Shown here one piece after another: positions 24,408 through 36,202 of a DNA stretch of 64,000 nt. The DNA lies in contig JAYGXS010000007.1 in NCBI GenBank assembly GCA_036362985.1, positions 17,702,702 to 17,766,701 of the forward strand, read 5' to 3'. The position numbers and the translations under genes were made by a program. How positions within the stretch are numbered: the stretch's first letter is position 1; every line of letters starts with the position of its first letter. The notes under the pieces were generated by a model that saw only the letters and a list, made by a program, of their open reading frames with translations, made no database searches and was not told the origin of the DNA. The stretch is from Ligula intestinalis. Lineage: Eukaryota > Platyhelminthes > Cestoda > Diphyllobothriidea > Diphyllobothriidae.

Positions 24408-24610
24408 TGTAAGGCAACGAGTCTGTGCCGCTGTAGTTAGGACGTTGCACTCTTCACTAACAAGGTCGCGGTTTCGAACCTCGGGTGTGGCTAACCCTGG
24501 AGTTGGGAATGGCTGATGATGGCTAACGAGTGAGAAATTGCCATTCCGTCACCATTGTCTTTGTCGGTTATGTCATTTAGCCCGCAGATACAGCCTTACT
24601 TGTGGTCCAA
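24408..24610 (+). mobile_element. tRNA-derived SINE
   Basis: The head contains TAGTTAGGACG as a weak A box and GGTTTCGAACC as a B box. The body reads gttgggaatggctgatgatg, then ttgccattccgtcacc and tttgtcggttatgtcat, as in the copies near 1.2 and 34.1 kb. It ends near an aataaag string at 24610. It lies 0.4 kb downstream of the VPS54 stop, so it could fall in that gene's 3' flank. Confidence 0.75.
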
Positions 24611-24714
24611 TAAAGATGCTCATGCTAGCGAAAATGGAAGAGTGACAGTATAAGGCCTGACTTTACTCTCCTTTCCTTAGTAATAAAGCAGAGTATGGGA
24701 GGCTGTGTAGTCAG

Positions 24715-25200
24715 TTGGTTTCTAGTTGGAGAATGCCAGAAGCCCTTAGAAAATCCACTGAAACGGTACAAGCATGCATAAAAAGTTGTTATGTTGCGAA
24801 CATGTTATGCATGAAAATAATAATAAAATATGAATGCTTTAAAAATGTGGGACCTTCGTGAAATAACAGTATATAGCACGTTCGCTGCATTCGCAATATG
24901 AAATTTTCACCCGAGTCAGCATTCGTGCAGACGAACAGTCAAGGAAGTTGTATGTTTGTAGTGATCTCTATATTCTATTAGATAAGGTTTTGAATGTTAG
25001 TTTAAACAGTTAACAGGTGATGATTTAGGCGTCTCTTGAACAGGTTCAGAGAATGCACGACGCACATTGGCAAATCTTTCCACTGTCGAATGATTGGGAT
25101 TAAAAAGGATATTGATTTGAGTTGTGTTAGGACGCCCCAGCATGTGAGTCATAACTCGGGCCGTCCTGAGGAAGCCTACATGCCAGTGGGTGCCTGCAGA
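24715..25200 (-). pseudogene. CR1-like LINE, 3' fragment
   Basis: The low-coordinate end matches the CR1 3' UTR at 6432-6500 (gaagcccttagaaaatccactg). Further in, ttccactgtcgaatga at about 25078 matches the position of RQWNSLP-coding sequence at 6790-6815. Coding is badly decayed. Confidence 0.6.
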
Positions 25201-25289
25201 ATGGACCAAGAGCGCGCCCTTCAACGGCTGACACCAGGCGAGGACGCAAGGTTATGCGTACGCATGACAGCCACCGGGTTGTCACTCTG

Positions 25290-28200
25290 AGGACACCACA
25301 TGATGATGATCATTAAATACGTGGCCACCGACTGGAGGCGGGATTCGGCTGCTGGTGACAAGATATTCTGCTGCTAGCGACACGAGACTGCTGTCGAGAC
25401 GAGACCGACGACAGAACACACGCTGCTGACGGACACACAGAAGACAGAGCTGAAGGAGTGGCTCAACCAGGGAGAAAAAAACTTGGTTTTTTACAACAAC
25501 CAAGCGATTCAGCGTCCATTCTTCTTACCCAGGACAGGCCCGTTCCGGATAACCACGCAGTCGACCCAGTAGGGGGAGAGTTGATCCCGAACATAAAAAC
25601 TTCCCGAGCAAGCCGAGAAATGAAACTGAAGTGCATGTACACCAATGCACCAAGTCTGCTCTCTAAATGCGACGAGCTTAAATTTATTATGTGCCAAGTG
25701 GACTCAGATGTCGTCTGTATAACAGAAACATGGTTATCCACGAATGTAGACTATCGGGAAGTTGCTTTACCTGGTTTTCAACTGTTCAGAAAAGATAGAG
25801 CCGGGCGTCAAGGTGGAGGTGTGCTCACTTATGTTAGACATGGCCTGCTCGTGTTAGGTAAAACTCACCAGCTCGCGTCCGACATAGAGGCCATTTGGCT
25901 CACCGTTTATACGCCGGGGTCGCAAGCTTTGACATCCTGGGGGTTTATCGACCACCGTCGAACGACCCACAGTCAGACACTAGCCTGATAGAAAAAGTTG
26001 AAGCATTTTCAGTGCGATCTAATGTCATGATTATGGGCGACTTTAAGGCTCCGCATATCGATTGGCAGCTCCGTTCTGCGACCGGGTCAGAACTAAGTTT
26101 CGATCGCCGAATCCCATGCACGGTACGAAAAGCCTTTCTATCGCAACACGTCTTATATCCGACCAGGCTGCGTGAATGGCAACAAGCCAACAACTTGGAC
26201 CTTGTACTGACAAAGGCGCCTGACAGTGTAGACGTCGTTAAGTGTTGACCTCCTATCGGAAAAAGCGACCATGTAGTACTATAGTGGGAGTATTCACTCT
26301 TCTCTGTACCTGATCGTAGCACGACCGTCAGACACAACATATGGTGCGGAAACTTTACGCGAGTGAAAACCAAAGTACGCAGGTTAGACTGGAAGGAGGC
26401 ATTTATCGGGTGTGTCCACGGGGATTGATCGGCGTTTAAGACCGTATTACACGGATTACTCACCGGTTTCTGCTCCATTTTGAAAATGAAAGCCACAAAT
26501 CGGCCCTAGTGGTTAACGAACACACAGAAGAGGGATGGTAATCGTAAACTAAACTTTTGGTTACCATATCTTAGAGAGAAGACAACCGAGTCGCAAAGCA
26601 AGTACAAGGCACAGACAAATAGGGTTTAGGGCCTTGTACTAAAAACCCGCTAAAGCTTCGAGAGTGGTCTAATAAACCGTGCAGTAGTAAATCCAAAAGT
26701 CTTTTACAACTACATTGGGCGATCCACTCGAAAAAGAGACCCCATCCCTTTGTTAAAAACGGATGTGGTGTCGAACTTAACGAGAACAAAGCAAAGGCTG
26801 TGCATCTACCTGGATTCTTTCAGTCGGTTTTTACGAGGGAGGCCGAGCTAACCGCTACCGACGTTAGTGCAGAGGAGATTCGGACTATCGACTCAATTGA
26901 GCACATGGAAGTTACTATTCTGCAAAAACTTCTGAAGCTCCAAGACACGAAGTCACCAGATCCGGATGGCATACCCGCAAAGCTGTGGAAATAGCTAGCC
27001 GTGGAGTTGACAGAACTCCTATACTTACTCTTCTTACTCTTACAGGCCAATTGCCACCCGATTGGAAGACAGCGTGGATCTCACCCATACAAAAAAGTGG
27101 GAGTCGGGCGTCCGCAAACAACTACAGGCCGATGAGCCTTGCTTCCATATACTGCAAGATTATGGAGCGCATTGTCAAAACGGAGTTGATGTAATTCCTA
27201 GAGCGTCATCCACTTTCTGACAAGCAGCACGGATTCTGCAGAAGACGGTCCTGCTTGACAAGTTTGTTCTAGTGTCTTCAAAAATGGACCAGAGCACTTA
27301 ATCCAGAAAATACAATGCATGCAGTCTTCGTAGACTTCAAGAAGGCATTTGATTCTGTGCCTCATCAACGTCTCCTATACAAGCTTGGACGTATGGGGGT
27401 AAGAGGCAACCGTCTCCGGTGGATCGAAAACTTTCTGACCGGTCGAACTCAGACGGTATGTCTTGGTAATCAACGATTGGCGGAGGTGGCCGTTGACAGT
27501 GGAGCTCCCCAGGGTTCCGTTCTGGGCCCTATTCTCTTCCTTACATATATCGACGACTGTATGAGCGAATTAGACTTCGAAACCGTAATGTTTGCCGACG
27601 ATTTAAAACTCTGGAAGGTCATCTGCAACGGAGCTGACGAAGCAAATCTGCAGGCAAATTAGCACCGACTCGAGCAATGGTCAAACGATTGGCTCCTGTC
27701 ATTCAATGTCGCCAAATGCAACATTATGCGCTTTGGTACTGCCAACTTTTCTAATCGGAGGGTGTACCACCTAAATCACATGCCGTTGCCAGAGGTAGAG
27801 ACCCAGAAGGATCTATGGGTGTGGAGCACACCTTCACTAAAACCATCACTCCACTGCTTGAAGGTGGCCAAATCCGCAATGTCCACCATGCATCTCATTA
27901 AGCGCGCCTTTGCTAATTTCGCCGAAATATGCTTTGGTAAGGTCTTTGGGACCTTTGTATGACCCCAGTTGGAGTTTGGCATACAAGCCTTGAAACGTTT
28001 GAGAGTCAAAGACCGAAAAACCCTTGAAAGGGTACAACGACGCCCAGCTAATTTGCTGTGAGGCCAAGCGTACCTTCCTAATGAGACACGACGGACTTAT
28101 TTTTACTTATTTCCTCTGGATTACAGAGAACTACGTGGTGACCTAATACAGGCATTTCGCATGCTGCAGGGTCAGGATTGTTGCCTAGCATCCAAAGATT

Positions 28201-28410
28201 TCTTTGAGCTGACCACTACCACTAGCTTGCGTGGACACCTTCCCAAACTACTTGTGGCTAGGGCAAGATTGTACACACGAAAATTCTTCTCTAAAAGGGT
28301 AATTCAGGCACGGAATTATCTGCTAGCGGACATTGTCATAACCCCATCCGTGGACGCATTTAAGATGAAGTTGGACCAGTATAGCAAACACGCCCTCTGA
28401 ATTGAAGCCA
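25290..28410 (+). pseudogene. CR1-like LINE, nearly full length but inactivated
   Basis: The endonuclease domain begins at about 25620 (MYTNAPSLLSKCDELKF, VCITETWLSTNV, RQGGGVLTYVRHG) and continues after a frameshift at 25895-26248 (YRPPSNDPQSD, MIMGDFKAPHIDW). The linker at 26280-26800 is heavily broken. The RT runs from 26900 (DTKSPDPDGIPAKLWK), through SGSRASANNYRPMSLASIYC and VDFKKAFDSVPHQRLLYKLG, to SGAPQGSVLGPILF and an intact FADD box near 27590-27604. The C-terminal ELRGDLIQAF and FFSKRVIQARN tail ends with a stop near 28400. At least five in-frame stops or shifts are present. CR1 elements move by target-primed reverse transcription; this copy cannot. Confidence 0.92.
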
Positions 28411-28899
28411 GACACGGCAGAGCAATTCATTTTATTCGAACGACTGCTGAGGATTATGGTGTGCCTCGTATTTCCTCATCTGGTCCGCAGACCCGGTAAC
28501 CAGTAAGGGCCTATGATGGGCGCATCCCTGACACTTAGTGTTTGAAGCATGTCAGGGGGAGCCCACTTCGGTTTTTTCAATATCCTAAGGGTCACACAAA
28601 GAGGAGATCGGGGAGGTCACGAGAACATCATCGAGTGTCATCAGCAGCCCATCCGATTTGCCTCACTTACGTTGGTGAAGCCGTCTGTACTGTTAGTGTG
28701 ACCGACGAAATCATCAAACCTCTCGGTGTTTAAATCTTTTCATAATAAGCATGCACAAGAACTTCATATTCCTTTGGGGTTACCTGGATTTCAGAGCTTA
28801 CACAGACAGACCTAAGGTCGCGTCATCTTTGAATAATTTACTACTCTGATTGAGGCTAGTTTAAGCGCCATTAACATTGTGATGAATAGCTGATGTTCA
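28411..28899. other. Non-coding, nothing recognised
   Basis: I see no domain, tRNA-like head or repeat match in this stretch. Confidence 0.4.
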
Positions 28900-29110
28900 G
28901 TTTATTTGGTGAAGATAATAGGTAATGTTGTAGATAAAGCAAGATTCTCTTCTTCTTCTTCTTCTTCTTCTTCTTCTTCTTCATAAAATCAACTGTTTAC
29001 ATCGCGGTGCGTCACATACATTTGTACACGCACGCTTAAAAATCGTCACTTTTAAAATAGTATTTACAAATTGTGAGTAGGATCTTATTTACAAATACGT
29101 CTTGTCTGGA
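28900..29110 (-). repeat. Dispersed repeat (probable CR1 3' UTR), copy B
   Basis: This matches 15890-16100. It is interrupted by a (CTT)n tract at 28949-28983. Confidence 0.5.
28949..28983 (+). repeat. (TTC)n microsatellite
   Basis: About eleven perfect CTT/TTC units in a row. Confidence 0.95.
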
Positions 29111-29129
29111 GTTTGTGGGGTATTAGTTC

Positions 29130-29360
29130 GAGTTCATAGTGTCAAGAGACAGCAGGGGAAACATAATTATCCAAGACTTCTATGACGAAATGTAGTGACT
29201 TCGCCTCCACGGAGTTTATTCCATTGTTCTATTACCGGTTGCGTGAAGAATTCAGACATTTTCTTGCGCCGCTTCATTGCGTGTCCACTGAGATGAGACG
29301 AGCGGTGCCGCTGAAATGTCCTAAAAATGCAATTCTTTCTCAGGGTCATGTATTATCTTG
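29130..29360 (-). pseudogene. CR1-like LINE, C-terminal fragment
   Basis: The minus strand encodes FQRHRSSHLSGHAMK, RRKKMSEFFTQPVIEQWNKL, which corresponds to the FFxQRVIxxWNxLP tail of CR1 RT. It is short and degraded. Confidence 0.7.
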
Positions 29361-29529
29361 TAGACTAAGATAAAATTCCCCTTTTCGCTGCCTGAATTAA
29401 TAAATTCCTTTCCATGACAGTTTTCCAATTTACCCAAGAGTTATTTTCCTTCGTTTCCTGTCTGACACAGCTGAGAGAACATCCAACTCGAAGTTCGGTG
29501 GTTAATGTTATAAGGACGAGTTCTGGGTC

Positions 29530-30900
29530 GCTAAGTGTTATGACGGTGACATCTTACGTGTGTCACCGTCGAATTACGCCCTTTGGAATCCCCTAGGAAG
29601 AACACAATAAGAAGGGCATAATTCTAGAATCCACCCGGAGGAGAGTTTATTGTGTACAAAACCCGGAGTTGCTGTCTCGGGTGGCTGTTGCCGCTCGTTG
29701 ATCTCCAGTGCGCTGTTTGTCCCGCCTCGGGGCAAGCCCGGCCACGGGAGCGGACTAGCGTGTCCTCACTATTCGGTGTGTGATGCAACTCTCCCTGTCT
29801 GCTAGAGACAGTGGCTTTTAAGAGATCGTCTGCATGTTCTCTTGTGGCCTGATTGGCCGCATTGGCTACCCGCGCGCGGCTGCACGCCCCTTTGTGTGGG
29901 GGAGGGAACGATAGCGTGACCTGAGAACTCATCCGGGCCGCTCTTTAGGAATAATCCTAACACTGCATTGGGATAACTGCGACCAGTTGGCACGTGCACG
30001 TCTGGTCTAAGGTCATTGCTCTGGTCCAGCCCAGCGAATGCTATTGAACAAAGAAATCATTGTGGCGGTGGGCGGCAGACACGATGCCTTGGGAGAGCGG
30101 ACAAATTTTCTAGCCTTTGGTCAGGCTACCGTCCTAACACATCCGTCCTTTGAGATGGGTAGCATGTTTCTTTGATTGGAATACTCGTGAGCCGGAGGAA
30201 TCCTCCAGAACCATTGATAGCTGTTTGCACGATGTGATCATCGGGAGCCTGAAGTAACGGTAACAAACAGAGAAACATTCATGGCCTTCTTGCACGACGT
30301 GATCATCGGAGGCCTGTTATGCTCATCAGCTGTTGTAACGGAACTACGCATGGTGGAATGAGCGTCACCCGTGCTTGTAATGTCCTGATGTTGCTGCCTG
30401 ATAGTCAGCACTTGTTCTGCGGAAATACGCATGGTGGACTGAGCGTCATCCAGGCTTGGAATGTGCTACATGATAGGCAGCCATTTTTCCGTGATGATAT
30501 AAATGGTGAGTTCTCCGGCGCCAAGTTGCATGGGTGACAACTAGCGGTGGCGCCATCATGTTAAGACTCCAATGCCGTGTGATGGCTGGTGGGATTACGG
30601 CACTTTCGTAGAACAGCAATTGTTCCGCGGAAATACAGATGATGAAATGTGCGTCACATATTGTTGTGACATCCAGGGGAACAATCTCACCTGCGTCGCC
30701 AGTGTTATAAAGATGGCGTCACGAATGTTGTAATGGTGACATCTGACGTGTGTCACCGTCGAATTACTTTCTTTGCACTCCCCAAAGAAGAACACATTTG
30801 GAAGGGCGTAACTTTCGAATCCACTGAGAAGAGGCGAGAAGATTGCTAGCCTTTGGTCAGGCTATCGTCCTAACAGTTAAAGCATCGAACTTCCTACAAA
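29530..30900. repeat. Unclassified repeat block with internal direct repeats
   Basis: The string acgtgtgtcaccgtcgaatta occurs at about 29558 and again at about 30747, both followed by similar sequence and aagaacaca. A second pair, agcctttggtcaggcta followed by cgtcctaaca, occurs near 30113 and 30846. A third, cacgacgtgatcatcgg or close to it, occurs near 30227 and 30294. No ORF with recognisable domains is present. It may be a decayed LTR or non-autonomous element. Confidence 0.5.
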
Positions 30901-31309
30901 CAGAACGTGGTTTCGAACCTAATTTGTTGCGAACCTGGCAACGATAATCGCTACTAGGGCGGAGCATATGCTCAACCCCGATAGCATGATTCTCTGTGAA
31001 AACATGGACACAATATTTATGAAAATGTGTCGGCAAATGTGGGTAACTATAGTCGTTTTTATCCCAGCTGCTTCAAAGTGCGTCCCTTAGCGCTGACAAG
31101 TGGGCAAACCTATCGATTAGCCATCGTCACGCCAAGCATGATTTTACGTGTTTGAATTTCTCGGCCTGCCTCTGGAACAGCCCTAAACTGCTCGCAATGC
31201 TTGCCTCTCAAGGCTGCTAGCAAGTGTGCATGCACTAGTATCTGCCTACCCCGGTCTGGCCAATCATATTCAAGGCTGTCCCACACAAAGACCACTCTTC
31301 AGACGCTCT

Positions 31310-31470
31310 GGTGATTTCTACGCTCACAAACTTCGGACCCGACCCTCTCGCGGCCGGGCGTGCACTCGTCCGACGGTCAACTTCCTCCTACTTCCACTTC
31401 TTCTGTACAAAATAAACTATTCTTCCCACCTGGCGTCTCGCTTCTTCTCTTCCCACAAGAAACCAGGCCT
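31310..31470 (+). repeat. Dispersed repeat family R3, copy 1
   Basis: Shared blocks with 35530-35710 (minus) and 41400-41480 (minus) include cgtgcactcgtccgacggtcaa, ttctgtacaaaata and acctggcgtctcgcttcttc, with substitutions. The class is unknown. Confidence 0.5.
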
Positions 31471-31931
31471 GAGGATAGAAGAGACGAGCCTTACCTATTA
31501 ACTTAACCTACTACTATACGTCCTCCCCCTACCTTTGTAGGACCTTTGTCGCAATACTGGGCGCTCGGAAGGCCTGAGGATTAACAATTTTTTGTTGCTG
31601 AAGTTATTGGCGAGGCGCTGTTGTCTTACGACCCTAGTAGCAACTAGATATCTAGTAGATGCACGTTCACAGGCTAGTGCTAGGTATACGCGATGCTGTA
31701 ACGTAATTGGTTGCCGCAATAATGCAATCTGACATCTTATTGGTTGGCGCACTTTAAGCGCATTGCGACATCCGTCCGCGCGTGTAACAGCATTATTTGA
31801 CGTGCGTGGCGTGCAACGTGTATACGCACTGCAACTACTGCCTGACAAATCCACTGCTATTCCATGATATTTCTGTTGTTATTCCCTATAATATTTCTTA
31901 TCTTTACGGTTTTTGCTAACAATTTTTAAGG
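31471..31931. other. Non-coding, nothing recognised
   Basis: The sequence contains short ORFs only. The end (ttttttaag-like, 31921-31931) could be a splice acceptor for the following ORF. Confidence 0.35.
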
Positions 31932-32539
31932 GTGAATCCAGGAGTACGCGAAAACGCCGTTTGAAGAAGTACTTTGAGGAGGAAATGTTGGCTGTGAAAG
32001 AGGCCATGAAGAAGAGAGCGGATTCCGACTATATGGTCGTAAATGCAGAACTAGAGAGCCCAAGCGTCTCTGATAGTGAATTAAGTGATGATATTCCGGA
32101 GTCGTTGTCCACAGTAAGTGATGATGATTGGGTTCTTACAGGAGACGAGGAGGAGGACGAGGAAGCGATCGAGGAGGCTGTTAGCACGGAAACGCAGCAG
32201 AATAGCTATGTTCAGTCGTTGCGAGAATGGACCGTGCGAAACCACATAAAACACGCTCCTTTGCGCGAATTAATGGACATAATTAGGCCACTCATACCGG
32301 ACTTGCCAACCAACGAAAAGAGGCTGTTGAAGGCAACGTGTGACTTAAAGGTTGTACCGATGGGCAGCTGCGAGTACGTTCACATAGGTGATGATTTCGT
32401 CAAGCGGATTTTCGCCGCAGTATTTGACAATGCAATGAGTTTACACGTGAATTTAAAGGGGAAAAAGTGTAAACTCTCCCTTGAGAAATCTCCATTTTAC
32501 AAGTTAATTATGGGTAGGTCGCCTGATACATTAGCGTAA
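31932..32539 (+). CDS. tnp2/CACTA-like transposase N-terminal ORF, intact
   Basis: An uninterrupted frame of about 200 residues begins in a basic segment (RSTRKRRLKKYFEEEM, first in-frame ATG at 31985). It continues through a long acidic stretch (DDDWVLTGDEEEDEEAIEE) and then the family signature SLREWTVRNHIKHAPLREL, LPTNEKRLLKAT and MGSCEYVHIGDDF. That signature, followed by a hydrophobic segment, is the N-terminal part of animal 'transposase domain-containing' proteins, whose later portion resembles tnp2 transposases of CACTA/EnSpm elements. The catalytic part is absent here. The start probably follows an intron acceptor, since no ATG lies at the frame's beginning. A related, broken copy is at 39280-40500. 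It could be a transposon exon or a domesticated gene. Confidence 0.7.
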
Positions 32540-32591
32540 CCTTTTATGCTCAGACCTCTTCGGCGCATAGAATGGCGAGAAGAAACATAAA

Positions 32592-32692
32592 GTGTCCGAG
32601 CTGGAGGACGCCGTCAAGCGGCGTCTGAAATTAATGTTCGATAGTGAAAATCAGCGCATTGCACGCCTTCAAAAGGCATCTGCGCCAAATGG
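32592..32692 (+). CDS. Possible exon downstream of the tnp2-like ORF
   Basis: The segment after acataaag encodes SELEDAVKRRLKLMFDSENQ and RIARLQKASAPN, a charged, helix-like sequence, and ends at a good donor (AATG then GTAAGTC). It is a weak exon prediction. A polyadenylation-like AATAAA at about 32839 follows. Confidence 0.4.
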
Positions 32693-32699
32693 TAAGTCT

Positions 32700-33596
32700 T
32701 CGTATGTATACTTAACGTTTACATTACTTCAAGAAAGAACGGCTGGCCCATCAGGGGAAGTCCAGGACCAACAATAAGAAAATCAAACCCGCGCTGACGC
32801 TAATATTACTTGTACATTTTTATTTTTATAATATTTTAATAAACTTTTCGATTAATATTACAAACCGTCTTCCACCTTATGATTATTTTGAACGATTGGG
32901 GTTTAAGCGTAATAAATGGGTCATTCTGCCACGAAAGGGGGTCTAATGCCAAGCGAAAGCCGCCTTTATGGCCGATTGCTATGTATCTCTACAAATAGAA
33001 ATTAAATGGATAGCTAAAAAGTGGTCCAAAATAGACAGCGAACAGATATTAGAATCTCTATCGATAGAGATTCTATAGACCTTCCATAGACGTTAACTGC
33101 TACTAGGAGAGTGGAACTAATGATATGAGTGTGTTTGAGTGTGGCTGCATCTCAGCTGACCACAATGCCACCCCTCCATTGCCGATGCGCACAGTGCCCA
33201 TCAGTTTTGCTATCATGGAAAACATTTTTTGGAGTTCATGCACATGGGGATAACATAAGAAGCCGAGTTACAAAATGGACAGGTGGAACGTCTTGTTACT
33301 GCGATAGTTGATGTTGTTTTGCTGAGAAGGTAGGGTGAGCCTGCACAGGTATCGATCATCTCAATGACTGATGTACCTCGAATGCGTATGAACCATTAAC
33401 GCATTGATCTTTGACATATGCTCTCACCTCCTGACTTATACACGTGAAAGAAATTATGCTTTCTTTGATCGGCATGTGCAACTCATTCATGGAAAGTGTG
33501 CTTCACTGCTACATAATAAGAACCTAAGCAAATGTATTAGCTTCTTAGTCGTTTATTACAACTTATTTCGTACTCGAAGAGCAGAAAGAAAAGTTT
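32700..33596. other. Non-coding with a 26-base palindrome
   Basis: The stretch holds an AT-rich region with AATAAA near 32839 and a perfect 26-base palindrome at 33050-33075. No coding domain is seen. Confidence 0.5.
33050..33075. repeat. Perfect palindrome
   Basis: The core AGAATCTCTATC is followed directly by its reverse complement, and one more flanking T/A pair extends it to 26 bases without a loop. Confidence 0.85.
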
Positions 33597-33668
33597 TGGA
33601 GATGCCGGAGATCGAACCCGGGGCCTCTCGCATGCAAAACGAGCGCTCTATCACTGAGCTACATGCGC
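33597..33668 (-). tRNA. tRNA-Ala (anticodon TGC), possibly degenerate
   Basis: The minus strand gives a 72-base cloverleaf. It has a D arm GCTC/GAGC with loop AGTGATA, an anticodon arm CTCGT/GCGAG with loop TTTGCAT (anticodon TGC), and a T arm CCGGG/TCCGG with loop TTCGATC, preceded by GGTTCGA-type B box. The discriminator base is A. The acceptor stem (GCGCATG with CATCTCC) has two C-C mismatches and one G-T pair, unlike the GGGGATG of typical animal tRNA-Ala. It may thus be a pseudogene or SINE-like copy, but the rest is intact. No clear T-run terminator lies directly downstream. Confidence 0.72.
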
Positions 33669-34039
33669 GACCCGTGATTATTCTCGGGTATGCCAATAAA
33701 ACACTAACGCAAATATTACTTACTCTTAAATTTTCAGAGCGAGCACAAGATCGGCGAAAAACTTATCGGAGCTGCCATCAGTATGATGAATCATTTGACC
33801 TTACTAGAACTTAAATTGTATTCGGAGTCCTTCAGCTTTTTACACCAACAACTGAACCAACTGATCGCTTAGCTACCTTCCAAAGGATTTTCATAGAATA
33901 TATTTTCAATTATGCACTTTGGAAAGCCTAATCGCTAGCTTAAATTTCAGCCCCTGTTCTTCAATGTTGCAAGAAGGAAAAGAAAATGTTCCCATGTGAC
34001 TGTCAACTTGTTGCAGCGGTCTACAGTCTCGGGGGTTTC

Positions 34040-34145
34040 AAGAAGCTGGAGTTGGTTGGGGCTGGCTGATAACGGCTAATATGCAAAAATTGGCCATTCC
34101 AGTCTCTCTTGCCTTTGTCGGTACTGTCATTCTGTCTAATATGCT
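34040..34145 (+). mobile_element. tRNA-derived SINE, body fragment
   Basis: This shares gctggctgataacggctaat, ttggccattccagtctctct and gcctttgtcggtactgtcat with the copies at 1.1-1.3 and 24.4-24.6 kb. The tRNA-like head is decayed. Confidence 0.65.
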
Positions 34146-35470
34146 AGCCGCTGTTCTACCTTAGAAATTTGTTCTTCACAGTTACTCCACGGTCAGCCAG
34201 AAAGAGCGCTTAATGCTCGTCTGTTGTTTAGACAAACATGACAGATGGATTCTATCAACGAACCACGTGCATCACGTGTCCCCAGAGCGGGTGCAGTACC
34301 AATCATCGCCGCGATAATGATTATTGATAGTGAGATGAACTTGCGTAGTACATACCACTCTCTGTCTCTTTCTTCCTGCACATTACTAGTTTCGATGACT
34401 AAACGAAACAGAAGGCTTGGGTGCAGTTGTTAACAGAGCTAAACGGCTCGCCTTTCCAAAACACAAGTATATTAGTCTTCTGTAACTTCGACCCGTATCT
34501 TTCTTGCTTTAAAATGCAAGAGCGGCCACCATAAGAAGGCGTCATTGCAGTCTTTTAACCCACGACCCCCGCGACTGACTCTTCCATTTTACCTTCATGT
34601 GTTTCCCTTCTATTAGAGGAAAAAGCTGAAGTGTCGGTCTGCTAAATGAGTAGCGCAGTACAGTATTTATTTAACCCTCACACTATGCCCCCCGGAGTGT
34701 TCTGCTTCGATTGGCTCATCTGAACATCAGTTCAGGTCGCTTTCGATAAGGGAAAGATAGGCAAGCGCTTTCGTGCATTCTCTTGATAACACAGTGACTA
34801 AGAAATATACCAAAACAGCAGAATATTAAAAAAGGAGTTTGTTTGCATAATTGCAGATAAAAAGTGAGAAGCCATCGGTAAGCCGAAAAGATTAAACACA
34901 CATGAATACATGAGTAACTCTGCTTATTGGCGATGCCAAATGATTCGAACCAGTGGGGTGAAACAAAAGCAAAAGCAGCAAAGAGAGAAAAAGAATCGTT
35001 GGGTCTTTTCCGAAAACTATAGGAAGAGTTTACACATGTTTTAAGTCATTATAAAAATCAGTTGCATCGCCTCCCACCTCATTCTCTAATCTAACCCCAC
35101 TGTTGTGGTTGAGAGGACTAGAGCAAGGCTTAAGTGTAGGAACTCAACTTATAGGCAACCCTCCTCAACATCCGTCACATGCACACGCTCGCCTGTCAGT
35201 TCCCTCACGCAAGAATCCACAAAATCGGACCTCTATAAAAACGGTAGCCATAAGTACGTAGCAGGAGTGAATCTTTTCAATCCCACTCTTTTTCCAGAAA
35301 ACGACATTTTCGTTTGGTTGGCGACTTTAGGCACGTAGAAAACCTATACATGGGCATGGACTGTTTAAGTATTTTGGAAAACGTTAGTTGCGTGTGAGAA
35401 CTGCAGGCATGGGGCGTGATCGATGCAGCCGTCAGTCTAGACTTCCCAACGAGGTAGCAGTACCGTTAAA
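34146..35470. other. Non-coding, nothing recognised
   Basis: Only short ORFs without familiar motifs occur. No splice-bounded exon could be supported. Confidence 0.4.
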
Positions 35471-35710
35471 GGACATGTGAACTTATTGCAGTGGGTTAAG
35501 GTAATAGGGAAGACCCTTGCCACTGCAATCTTCATGCCCGGTTCCACGTGGGTGAAAGATAAGTGAAACGCCACACAAAAGGACTACAATATTCTGTACA
35601 GAGGGAGTGAGGAAGAGGTTGGAGGAATGTTACGGTCGGACGAGCGTGCGTCTGCCCACGAGGGTCGGTATCCAAAGTGGGTGAACGTGACAATCCCCAC
35701 AGTGAGGTCC
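35470..35710 (-). repeat. Dispersed repeat family R3, copy 2
   Basis: The reverse complement matches 31310-31470 (cgctcgtccgaccgtaa, ctctgtacagaata). Its other end (gcagtgggttaaggtaatag, ccactgcaatcttcatgccc) matches 41345-41410. The family is therefore longer than copy 1 alone shows. Confidence 0.5.
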
Positions 35711-36179
35711 TCTGTGAATTAGCCTTGAAGGAGATTGAGCAGACCAAGTTAGGACAGGCGGATATTTGCGTACCTGTTAGTAACCGTGAGCGCACATGCA
35801 GTCGGAGTTGAATCATTACAGATTTCCATTTTCGAAGGAAATACTTAGCCCTGATAGTGATACTTTGCAGTGCAGCCTATGCCCGAAGTCAAAGATATTT
35901 ATTAGGTTTTCATAACTAAAATGGGCTTGTGGTACAATGCTAAATGAATCCCAGTGGAGTAGCGATCAGGATGCAAATCTTGGGCCATCCCCACGTGGGT
36001 TTCGATACGGCCAGTTGAGGCTGGCAAAAAATCTCGCAACAACTGACCAAATCTCCAGACCAGCACTGCAACCGCAATAGAACTTGATCCCATGCTGGCT
36101 GTCGAAGTGCTTGCCATTTTCACGCAGTCGAGGATGTTTTCTACTAGGCAGAAAGGCAGCTCCGACGATATGCTTGGTA

Positions 36180-36199
36180 GTGTGTGTGTGTGTGTGTGC
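36180..36199 (+). repeat. (GT)n microsatellite
   Basis: About ten GT units. Confidence 0.95.
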
Positions 36200-36202
36200 C
36201 CA

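Noticed and set aside
24509..24530. CTGATGA inside the SINE as a ribozyme core
   Set aside because: It belongs to the SINE body string ggctgatgatggctaacg; no GAAA-linked helices can be drawn.
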